Position numbers and translations under genes: made by a program. A stretch of DNA of 64,000 nt from positions 43,636,429-43,700,428 of the forward strand of contig OX485804.1 in NCBI GenBank assembly GCA_950295325.1, read 5' to 3'. Positions 54,590-64,000 of the stretch are shown here, piece after piece; position 1 is the stretch's first letter; each line of letters starts with the position of its first letter. This DNA comes from Polytrichum commune (lineage: Eukaryota > Streptophyta > Polytrichopsida > Polytrichales > Polytrichaceae). The notes under the pieces were generated by a model, which saw only the letters and a program-made list of their open reading frames with translations, ran no database searches and had not been told where the DNA came from.

Positions 54590-56050
54590 ATGTATGTAGT
54601 GGAAAGTGAAATAAATGGTACCCGTACAGCACTGGTTTTTACAAGCCCCCTTACATGGCTGCTGCGAATCTCAAGCCCTATCCATGTAAAATCTACACCC
54701 TGCGTACATATCTCTTGGGAACCCCCTCTTAGCCTTTTCTTTTATTTTATTTTCTTTGGCTTTAGCTATGATTCCCAAGCCCTAAGTTATGTATGTGAAA
54801 AATGCACATGACTTAACTTACATATCACATGGAGCGGCCACCAGCTTCTCCCCCCTCGTTTCCTCTGCTTGAGATGTCGCTGCAGACAGGATTATGATTC
54901 CGATATGCTTACACACTGGAACATTTATTCAGCTCTTCAAAAATGCCATGACCTACGAATGCCCTACTGAGTATCGAATTCTAATTAAATTCCCCTTACA
55001 TACCGGTTAGAAAAAGTAAATCATATCACCCACACAACCCTGATTTTTATCCTTACCCCCTTGCTTCCACGTCTCTCTGGCCCTATCCGTCTGTGTGAAA
55101 TGTACAACCCGTGTACAGACCCCCCACTAGCCTCTCCTTTCATTTCTCCTGACTCTGCAGCCACCCAGCCTTGTGTCAATAAATAATGAAAATGCACAAA
55201 ACCCGTATGTAAAGACCTGACCCTAATTTCTGTTTGGTTATGTCAGGGCGCCTCACGTTGCATAATCTCCCTCCGGATTTCTCAGAGCGCATGATGATTT
55301 CCCATAACTTTTGCTCTGTCGAACCGGCGCTTTAAGAACGCGTAGAAACTCTGTTGCTGCCCACTTAAATGTGTGGAAACATCCAAAAATTAGAGCCAGG
55401 TCTTTACGTGCGGTGAGGCCCTCGAGACATGGCATTTGGAAATAAGACTCCCGCTCAGGCTCCCACCCTTGGGGAGCCTTTATTTTTCCGATAATGCCCT
55501 ATCACTCGGACCCGGACCACTTGGACTGCACCTTCGTCGGGCTTTACAGCCATGAATCCTCAGCCTGCCTGCTGGAAAATGTTCGCGGTCTGTAGATTTA
55601 CGGCCACGAATCCTCGGCCTGCCTGCTGGAAAATGTTTGCAGTCTGTGGATTTCATGCGGAACCGGCACTAGCCTTTCCTCACCCTTTTCTTCAGACTCT
55701 GCCTGCAGCCATGAATCATCCCATCCCACGCCATGCCCTGTGTTGAGTGAAATGTAAATAGAGGTGTTCATAATATAATTACTTTTGGTACCTTCTTTTC
55801 TTCCACATTGTTGCAGCCACGAATCCCAAACCCCAGGCTGGGTGAAATGTAGGCAAGCGGTACATATGCCAGGGATTTGCCCAGCAGAGAGCCGTGGTTG
55901 CTCTTCCCTTTTTCTTCCGCTTTGCAGCATTGCTGCGGAGGGGACTGGACGACCTTTCCACCGCGCATGCTCTTTTTCTGACTCTGTCCACCCATCTCTC
56001 TCTCCGGACTTCTTCAACTCCTGCGGCTTCGACATAAGCTATTGTACCAC
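54590..56050. repeat. Degenerate repeats of a GTGAAATGTA / CTAGCCTTTCC / GCAGCCATGAATC phrase
   Basis: A phrase of roughly 100-130 bp recurs loosely. It consists of GTGAAATGTACAACCCGTGT, CACTAGCCTCTCCTTTCATT, CTGACTCTGCAGCCA, TGAATC near CCCAAGCC, and a GCCCTGTGTTGAGTGAAATG junction. Copies can be seen around 54690, 55090, 55660 and 55800. A clean 54-bp tandem duplication sits inside at 55550-55657 (GAATCCTCAGCCTGCCTGCT, GGAAAATGTTCGCGGTCTGT). Short open frames here are by-products. Confidence 0.5.
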
Positions 56051-57361
56051 ACACTAAAGGAAGCAGCGCAATTTACACAGCCTTGCAGGATACTCTTACT
56101 CACTCTGTAGACCCTTCTTCCAGGCAACTTGCCGGGATCAGCTGAGACCCAATATCGACACAATATTACCATCACGGGCACTGGACTCAGCACAATTGTG
56201 AATCTTTGTCCCACAGCCAGAGCTTTCCGCCGCAGGCAGCTTGAGAAGATTTTGGGTGGGTTGGTTGGTTGTGTCTGGCGCAATTGGGGACGGGTGGAAT
56301 GTGTGGTGAATCACTAGGCAGGTGAAGGAGGTGAGCAAAGGGGACTCAAATCGATCTGTGAATAGCAGCAGCATGTGTTAGGATTTGTGTTTCGGTCGAA
56401 GGAAAAATTCTTGCGACTTAGATGAGTGGATTCCCTACCTGTGTCTCTGATGCATAATTTGCATGAATTGTTTGTGCAGCTGGAGAAGTTCAGGCCGGAA
56501 GTACATCGAGACGTACTCTGCAAAGTTTGTGTGTGTGTGTGTGTGTGTGTGTGGGGTTGATCAATCGGTGCAGAGCTCTTGATACCGGCCGGTTTGCTGG
56601 GCGATTTGGGCTCCGAACGACATGAGTCGGCTACTGGTACATATATTCAGCTCTTTAATTAATTGTTCGGGACTGCTCTGTCTTTGTGACCTGCTATCCT
56701 CGTGCTTGATAGAAGTCGTCGTCGCCAACAACATGACGAATTAGACATCGTTGCGTCGACCCAGTCGCATGGGTTGTAGACTTCTGTGCGCTCATTCTGA
56801 CCTGCGTAGGCGCGATAGTTAGCATCGTTAGAAACAGACAGCTTCTGATCAATAGCCTCCCAGGGGAGAGTGAAGCAGATTAATGCGTGGTTCAGGTGAG
56901 CTGTAGGATGCCTCAAGCGATTTTGGAAAAGTACTTACCCTCACTTGAAATGAAGTTCCATCCATTTGAATTCTTCCGGAAGACCTCATAGCCAATCTTG
57001 TGCCCTGCAAACTCTCATGCAAGCGCTTTAGGTTCTTGCTCTCTAGCTTTGACAATTGGTGTGCTCGAAAAGAGGAAGCTTGAGAAGCAGGCGACCGATT
57101 CTACGAACTACTCGATTAGCTACATAGGTCTCCCAGTGGAAGTAACTCCGAGTGGTCTTTGATCAAGGTTCAGACACGGAATCTGGAGTTTGGGAGTCAT
57201 CAATTGTTCTCAAAGTTTACAGACTCGTCTCCAATTCTGTTGCTTACGCAGGTAGAAAGGGGAAGGCGTAATGCGAGTGACCCTTGAAAGAGACAGAGTC
57301 CGTTACGGACAACTTACATGCATTCGGAAGACCAGGATAGGTGACTGAAAAGCAGAGAAAC
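56051..57361. other. Upstream region of the large membrane/HMA gene
   Basis: No separate gene supported. It contains a TG microsatellite at 56527-56553. An in-frame TAG at 57338-57340 precedes the ATG at 57362, which supports that start. Leader exons of the downstream gene could lie here but were not identified. Confidence 0.4.
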
Positions 57362-60300
57362 ATGTGGTTCCTTCCGGAGTTCCTGTCGCCCTTCGGCCCG
57401 GACTGCACAAGATGCAAGACCTCCAATAATGGCTCCTTCGGGGATTCGGTTCCGGCAGCAATTTTGATCGGCTTGTTTTTCGCGTACGTATGGGCGAGGC
57501 TGAAGCCATGGGTGTCGCCCCAGCCCGACGACAGCAAGGACTACATTATGCAAGATTTGCATCGTGCGAAATCGTTCTTGAGCAACTTACATGACCTAAT
57601 GTGGAGTGAGAAGTCGCCTCCGCAAACGAATGAGAGCATCTCGAAAGAGGGAGAGGACATCCTCTTGTCGAAGACGCACTTGCGCGGAGCCGGCTCCATA
57701 GCCACGAAGAAAAGCACCTCGGAAACGATTACAGGGACTTTGACGATCGGTACCCACATCGATAAAGAGGAAGTCGAACGGTTGAAGCATAAGCTCCACG
57801 TGCTCGGCCATGGCGATTACGTGTATCAGGTGCATGAGCCTTCGGTCCTTTTACAGGCGAGGCTGCCGATCACCTCCGAGCTTCTCAGTCAAGCATTCGA
57901 AGTGGCGCGGCAAGGGGTTGCACTTGACCCGCAATGCACTCTTCAACTCGGGACTTGGGGTGTCATCTTGGAGTCAGGTAATCTTGTAAACGATCGAATG
58001 CTTTTCCGATTTTATGTCTCAGGCGAATCGAATTAAGTTACATTGAATTTCTTCACATTGGCTCCATCTTTTTGACATTGTCGAGTTGATGAATGTATGC
58101 AGAGGGTGACATGAAGCTCCTGCGGCTCCGGGATGGAGACGCACCTATTTTGCTCGAATCGTTCCAGGAGGAAGGTAGCGCCCCCCCTGCCCTGCCGTTT
58201 GATTGAGCTCCTCGGAATTCAACATGAATAATTTCGGGACAAAATCAATTGCACTATGCTTTATTCTTTTCTTTTCCCTGCCACAATTTAGCAATTCTGA
58301 TCCACGTTGCCGGGCTTGTGTGAACATTGAACAGACGAGGACCTGAGAGTGGAGGGGATGTTCCTTCAAGGAGTGCAGTTACGAGCTGTGACGGGTGAAG
58401 AGAGTTCTGCATTGAAAACCAAAGCCCTCCTCAAGGTGAACCAAACATTCAACATATATTGTCAGGCATTTTATGTGAGGATTTCTTGCCGGAAATGAGA
58501 ATAGGTAACTTAGAACTAGGTGTCAGGACAGATTCTTACATGTACTTGGTGGAAGTAGTAATACGGTCCCGACTGGCCGATTCTGTGCAGGAAGGGTCGG
58601 TGTGGGTGGATGCGCTCATAGTGTGGGCGCCAACAAATGACGTCAACAAGACGTCGTTGCTGTATGCCACGAAGATTGTGGAGTTCCAAGGGTTAGCCGT
58701 GGAAGTTCGCAGCGGCTTCATTCCCGTCAGCTTCAAGTTCAAACCAAGACACGAAGGTTCTCATTCTTACCCTTGCATTTGAAGTTACTTCTATCTCCTT
58801 TTCTTCAAGCTGGCTTGTTTGGTGAAGTTTTTGAGATCATGGCAATCATTTGGTCGAGTCGATGGTCCATTAACGACTGCCTCCGAGCTTACCCTTAGTG
58901 ATCCCCAAATCATAGCAGAATTCTTTACTGCATTGCAGTCACTAGAAACATAATCACTTTCTGCCGAAATTGCCACTGTGTGTTGTAGTCTTGGATGCAC
59001 TGACAGTCAAAAGGCGATGGCAGATCATACGGGCTTGTACCTGGCGGGAGCACTTGCGGTCACGGTGGCCCTCATGCCAAGCCAGTTCTGGTTACCGATC
59101 CTCGGCAAGATTGGAATGCTGTTTCTTCCGATTATGCAGCTAGCTGCGGTAATTCTCGGTTGGAATTTTGGCCACTTTTTGATACTCGGAGAGTGGCCGA
59201 CCACGAAAGGGTAAGATCTCTATGTGATTGTAAAGATTTCCTACATTGTATCGATAATCTCCACACTCGTATTGGTAAGATAGACTCCAGATGATAGGAA
59301 GAGAAAGAGCATTAAGGCAAGTATACCTCAATTACGTAACCTCAGAATGGCCGATGAAGTGACCTATGTACATGTCATGTTTGCAGAGCGCATGAACTGA
59401 AATTAGATGCGCATGCTGTCAAGAAATTGGACCACGACCTTCATCGCTACATTACTCCATGGGACAGGTAGGCATTCTTGCTTGTTTCATATCGATCGCT
59501 TTGTCATGTTGTAGTTTGAAGCATTTCGATCTATGTCAAAAATTCCGTCGACACATAGCAGGACAATCGACTAAGAGAATTTTCTGAAGTTTACCTTGTT
59601 GTCAACTTTTCTTCTCCAATATATTTGCCGCCACTTGGAAAACTCAACATTTTTTCTCTAATCATCTTCGAAGAGATAATGGTTGCCGATGTACGCTGAT
59701 GATTAGGGCTGACAATGGTGAGTAAAAGTTTCAGCTTAAATAATCATGTATTTGGTTCTGACAGTGTGGTAAGGATGGAAATGAGCGATCTGGAGAGAGG
59801 ACTGGTGCAAAGACTAGACAGGCGACCTAGCTCAGCAAACACAGGGATATACGCGCAACAGGCGGATTACCGCACCGAATTTTGGAACAAGGGTGTTACT
59901 GAAATGAACGAGGCAATCGAAATTGAACCTGAAAATGAGCTGCCGTTCCGGTGAGTGACCTTAACAAGTAAATGTGTCTTACAATATCACACCATTCATG
60001 TCCACCGGGAGACAAGGAATGTATGAAGTGGTGTATCTGTCATTTTGAAGCCCGATTCTTGGGTTGTTCATTATCACATGTGAAGGTGTCAACGTGTGGC
60101 AGGGTACGAGGTTGCATTAAAGGACTGGCAGGCAATTACGAGGAAGCGTTGAAAGATCTGGACCAGGCCATTGAGATGAAACCAGATGATGTCCTGGCAA
60201 TTGTCGATAGAGGCGTCTTCAGATTCTTGAACGGTGACTTCAAGGCTGCATTGGCAGATCTCGACGAGGGCATCAGACTTGAACCCCTTCAGCCTCCAGC

Positions 60301-63088
60301 GATAATGAGGCTGCGTGAGACCATCCTCCAGGTTAGTATTCGAAGCACCAAAATACTTAGCAGCTTGAAGGAGCTCATGCATTATGGACGGTTAGTGTTA
60401 GCTTTTGCTCCTAGAATATTTTTCCGTGACAAGGGCTAGAAATTCACGTCGAGTACGTCATTTCTCGTGCCCTGCGGGTGCTCTTAAAAGTGCGCTAGTA
60501 GACTATCATAAACTAAAGCGCATTTCGAAACATTCCATGATAGCACTGCCTACATGAAATTGCCTTATGAGTAAATCGAGACATAATAAAACATAAATGA
60601 GATTCCTGTAACAGAAAGTTTCGTTTGATGAATTTAGATTTTAGAAGACCAAGCGGACCTAGCCCGGCTTCGAGAGGAAAACCCCAGACTGAAGGAGGAA
60701 TTAGAAGCAACACGTGCGAAAGCTGCGGCCGACCTAGAAGCAGCTGAAGCCAAAGCTGCGGCCGAGCTTGCAGATGCCCAAGCCCGAGCTGCAGCCGAGC
60801 TAGAGGCAGCCATAGCCAAAGGTGCGGCTGAGTTAGCTGCTGCTCAGACCCAAGCTGCTGCTGAGCTAGAGGCAGCCATATCTAAAGGTGCGGCGGAGCT
60901 AGAGGCAGCCATAGCTAAAGGTGCGGCGGAGCTAGAGGCAGCGCAAGCCAAAGCTGCGGCTGATCTAGAAGAGCTGCGGGCCAGACTCCAGGCCGAGATG
61001 GCAGACTTGCGATCCAGACTCGAAGGGGAGATGGCTGAGTTGCGGTCCAGACTCGAAGGGGAGATGGCTGAATTGCGGTCAAGACTCGAAGGGGAACTGG
61101 CAGCGGTGCGGTCCAGGCTTGAAGGGGAGCTTGCGGACTTGCGGTCTACATCCGAAGCGGAGATTACGGACTTGAAGTCCCAAAATGAACAATTGCGAGA
61201 AGATCTCACCAAAGCCGAGGAAATTATTAGCAAGTTGCCAACAAATCAAGTAAGTTATTCCAACCACTTCGACGAGTCAATTTACTCAACAAGTTTCAAA
61301 GACTGATTCAGACCGGTAGACCTATTAATCTTTGAAACTCTTCTGCCGATCAGAAAACGTGAACGACACCCAGCGCTTGCATCTCCATTGTTCACCTCCT
61401 TATTTTGGAGTTTCCACGTTTCCAGCTGGTATCCATCCGCTCTGTAGACGGATAGTTTATCATGATTCAAGCCGAATCCTTTTATCGTGTTTGCACTCAA
61501 CGAGACTCTGCTGAGCTCATTTCAACAATATACTCATCCGCATAGATCTACTACTGATTTATTGTTCCTCCGTTAGTTTACATAAAATGCTGCATTCTAT
61601 TACGTACTCATTGGAACTGAAAAACCTAGGTGGATTTGTCTGCATTACTGCAGTTTTTGTGTGGCATATCTGCTAGCAAGAGTCTTGGCACTACTACTAG
61701 CTACTTAGCAATCCCACACTTGAGTTCTAAGCTCCTTAGAATTTCGTCAAGTGATGTCACCAAAACGACCTACCTACAAGGCCGATAAATCTTTGAACCT
61801 GTATATGTTGATAATCAGATACACATGCTGGGCTGGAGTTAGTTTGCCACTCCGTCTCTTGACCCGTTTCACCAGAGGTAGAGCAAAATTCAAGTCAGTC
61901 CAGAACTCGCGTTGTTGATCATCTGTGATAATTTGGACGTTTCTTGGCTGCAGACATTAACAATACAATACAACAACCTTTGTTGCGAGAAGTGCGTCAA
62001 AGACATCAGGGCGGTACTCACGAAGAATGTTCCTGGTAACAACACAGTCTACCACACTCCACCAAGTTTGTGATGATGAAAATAAACTTATTTCTGAATC
62101 GCTCAATTCTCACAGAAACAATGCTTCTGTGTAAGATGCATCGTAATCTTAACATGTTTCTGTGTGTCGCGCTACAGGGGTTGAAAAAGTGATCGAGGAT
62201 TTCATGGCCAACACGATCACAGTCATCGGCCTCGTCTCCACTGCAGAAGTATTAAGAGTCTGCAGAGAAAAATCTCCGAGGAAGGCCATCAACCTTATTG
62301 GCGAAGCTCCTGGAGTTCCACTTGAGACAATGACCAAGGGCTACGAATCTGACCAGCATCATTATGAACCTCAGGCTACACCAGAGCCAGCACCAGCTGC
62401 TCCTGCACAAGAACCCCCAGCCGAGGCTGCTGCTCCGGAACCGGCACCGGAGCCCGAAGCTGTACCCGAACCGGTCCCGGAGGCTGAAGGCGCACCCGAG
62501 CCTGCTCAGGAGCCCGAGGCTACACCCGATCCCGCACCGGAATCTGCTTCGGAGCCCACTCCGGAGCCTGAGTCTGTACCCGAGGCTGCACCGGAACCGG
62601 CTCCCGAGCCTGCTCCGGAGCCTGAGGCTGCACCTGAGGCTGCTCCGGAGCCCGAGGCTGCACCTGAGCCTGAACCGGAACCTGCACCAGAGCCTGAAGC
62701 TGCACCCGAACCCGAGCCGGAGGCTCCACCGGCACCGGAGCCAGAAGCAGCACCCGAGCCTGAAGTTGCTCCTGAACCCGAGCCTGCACCGGAGCCGGAA
62801 CCGAAGCCGGAACCGAAGCCCGAAGCAGCACCCGAGCCTGAAGTTGCTCCTGAGCCCGAGCCTGCACCGGAGCCGGAACCGGAGCCCGAAGCTGCACCTG
62901 AGCCCGAGGCACCATCCGCACCTCCCGCACCAGAGCAGGAGGTAGCCTCGGCACCTCCTGCATCTGAGCCAGAGGTTACACCTGACGCCGAAGGAGAACC
63001 GACGACAACACAGGCAGAAGAAATCTTCGAGTGGAAACCTAAGGAGAATGGTGAGGTACAGCACGAAGTGGAGGCTGTTGCAGGTTGA
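57362..63088 (+). CDS. Large membrane protein with TPR, coiled-coil, HMA and Pro-Glu-Ala domains
   Basis: Eleven exons chain in phase: 57362-57977, 58103-58174, 58335-58394, 58466-58756, 59024-59210, 59387-59467, 59765-59950, 60103-60331, 60638-61249, 61954-62035 and 62178-63088, giving 1108 residues. Exon 3/4 borders are ambiguous: 58335-58435 with 58480-58756 also fits and adds 9 residues. Domains in order: membrane segment about 29-47; a globular part of unknown type; a second hydrophobic region about 350-395 ([20 protein letters not shown]); two to three TPR units about 465-570 ([19 protein letters not shown]); an Ala-rich then hendecad coiled coil about 575-778; an HMA domain about 779-850 with LCCEKC (CxxC = C789/C792) that would bind a soft or transition metal; and an acidic Pro/Glu/Ala tail ending VEAVAG. 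There is no CaaX box, so it is not a HIPP. The role is unknown; a membrane-anchored metal-binding scaffold is inference. Two adjacent genes split in the 61250-61953 intron is the main alternative. Confidence 0.65.
60900..61170 (+). repeat. Repeated coiled-coil units in the large gene
   Basis: An 11-residue (33-bp) unit, [11 protein letters not shown] or a close variant, repeats about five times in a row at 60995-61160. It is preceded by an imperfect Ala-rich unit ([11 protein letters not shown]) of the same 11-residue length. The 11-residue periodicity is the hendecad form of coiled coil. Near-identical DNA units imply recent in-frame expansion. Confidence 0.8.
62380..62960 (+). repeat. Pro-Glu-Ala low-complexity repeat coding the C-terminal tail
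   Basis: Roughly 190 codons are made of [14 protein letters not shown]-like units, using GAGCCTGCACCGGAGCC, GAGCCCGAGGCTGCACC and similar interchangeable 6-12-bp blocks. The composition is Pro, Glu and Ala only, with a few Ser, Val and Thr residues. It is expected to be extended and disordered, a spacer or bristle. Four reading frames stay open here because the repeat lacks stops in any frame. Only the plus frame joined to the HMA exon is supported. Confidence 0.85.
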
Positions 63089-64000
63089 AATCGAGGAAGA
63101 AAATCATGATCTGTAGCGTACATGTGTAGCGTTTCGTCACTCTTTTTGAAGCCGATCGTTGGCTGCCATAATCTGAGTGCCGAGAAACGAAAGGAGGGCG
63201 GGGGAAGTAGATGAGCAGTAGATTACAGCATCTGTTAGGCTGGTGATTCAGTGAGTCAGGAAAGACAGAGTGTTCGACAGAAACGAGCTGGTTTCATGCA
63301 ACGTTAGGAAATGTGACAGGCTTGAAGGCTCTCAAGAAGCCTTCGTCCATAGATTAGATGCACTCTAGAAAACTAACCAATATGTAGTAAGTCATTTATT
63401 TGCTGTTCCAGAAAACTGGACCTATAGGATTATGATGTTCACCGTAAAAATCGCAATACGGCAATGTCGCCTGTTTTTTCTTCTCTTTCGAGATCTATTT
63501 GAGTTGCTTAACCAGTGTCAGCTTACGAGCGTCCCCACGGCATGCTTGTCCCTCCATTCATAACCAAAATTGCTTGTTGTCCACTTAAAACCTATCTGCA
63601 CAGCAATCTCATTCTGGCAAACTGTGAACTACTAAGCGTTGAGAAGAGCTTAATTGGCCCTCAAATGCTGCAGTTATCAATCGGGAATAGGTCGTGGAAG
63701 GAGTGATTGCAACAAGTACGTAAATGTGAGCGAGCATTCATTAATTTTCAAAAAATTCAAATGCTGCGTCAGATGAGGTTGATAAGCACCTGTCATGAGA
63801 AAATTAAATTCTCTATCTGGAATTCATTGCAAACCTGCACGTATGTTGACAGTGCACAATGTTCATGAATGCATTCTCTACCTATGACAAAATGGGTGAA
63901 AGTTTTTGTTTGTTCCTCTGGGAAACCTAGCCAGTTCCTCGCACATGAATCTATTGAAACTCTATTGAAAGAAGCCCTGTTTCACAGACATGGATAAACT
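63089..64000. other. 3' region of the large gene and window end
   Basis: The 3' UTR presumably begins at 63089. No further gene is supported. The 63-codon open frame at 63515-63706 has no recognisable feature. Confidence 0.4.

Noticed and set aside
55598-56057. Overlapping frames of 75-145 codons near 55.6-56.1 kb
   Set aside because: They overlap each other on both strands across degenerate repeats; none shows a domain or splice logic.
60634-61233. Minus-strand Ser/Ala-rich frames opposite the coiled coil
   Set aside because: Complement of the Ala/Glu-rich repeat; they have no independent start context or domain.
61250-61953. Gene boundary between the TPR/coiled-coil and HMA parts
   Set aside because: Considered because the intron is long (704 bp), but there is no stop right after the coiled coil without ignoring a strong CAA|GTAAGT donor, and no ATG exon precedes the HMA strand in phase; kept as an alternative only.
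62252-63123. Minus-strand frames of 270, 205 and 147 codons and the plus-strand 193-codon frame over the Pro-Glu-Ala region
   Set aside because: Low-complexity GC-rich repeat leaves several frames open; only the frame joined in phase to the HMA exon has domain support.

Overview
This is nuclear DNA of a land plant, most probably a moss or another seed-free plant. Reasons: several genes have spliceosomal introns with GT/AG borders that keep the reading frame; one gene encodes a plastid-targeted membrane protein; and one locus has the kinase + NB-ARC + LRR order (PK-NBS-LRR, 'PNL') described from mosses, with LRRs of the GNLSSLTTLDLxGCxSLTTIPEGL type. I assign this from family knowledge and cannot name the species. 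The window is gene-poor. I support three protein-coding loci plus one transposase, one broken resistance-type locus, and many small non-autonomous DNA transposons and tandem repeats in AT-rich sequence.

Layout. At 1-4.5 kb there is an apparently intact two-exon DUF7869-like transposase gene (979 aa), preceded by an array of eight 22-bp near-perfect palindromes. A ninth, diverged palindrome lies in its intron and decayed copies lie downstream. At 5-14.7 kb there is no gene, but there are at least five terminal-inverted-repeat elements. One of them (14176-14692) is a near-perfect 517-bp hairpin flanked by TAA. At 17.5-23.0 kb lies the PNL locus: an intact kinase exon, an NB-ARC exon with a damaged P-loop and two TAG stops, and an LRR exon of about 27 units of 72 bp with one TAG stop and terminal frameshifts. 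At 24.8-26.7 kb a single-exon chloroplast membrane protein gene follows a tandemly duplicated 234-bp 5' region and is trailed by two decayed copies of its own 3' half.

From 26.7 to 57.3 kb there is essentially no gene. I see an imperfect 105-bp hairpin, a fold-back built from 193-bp ACCGGTT-rich units, a Mutator-like element with a 9-bp target duplication, a decayed CACTA-type transposase C-terminus, further MITEs and several tandem repeats.

From 57.36 to 63.09 kb the exons chain in phase into one large gene: two membrane segments, TPR units, a long alanine-rich and hendecad coiled coil, a heavy-metal-associated (HMA) domain with CxxC, and a long Pro-Glu-Ala tail. This is the most interesting coding feature. 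Both the gene model and its uniqueness need transcript and database checks.

The genes do not form an operon or an obvious pathway. The transposase and the MITEs are mobile-element biology, the PNL locus is a decayed immune-receptor-like gene, and the other two are host genes. No tRNA, rRNA, CRISPR array or retrotransposon polymerase gene was recognised.
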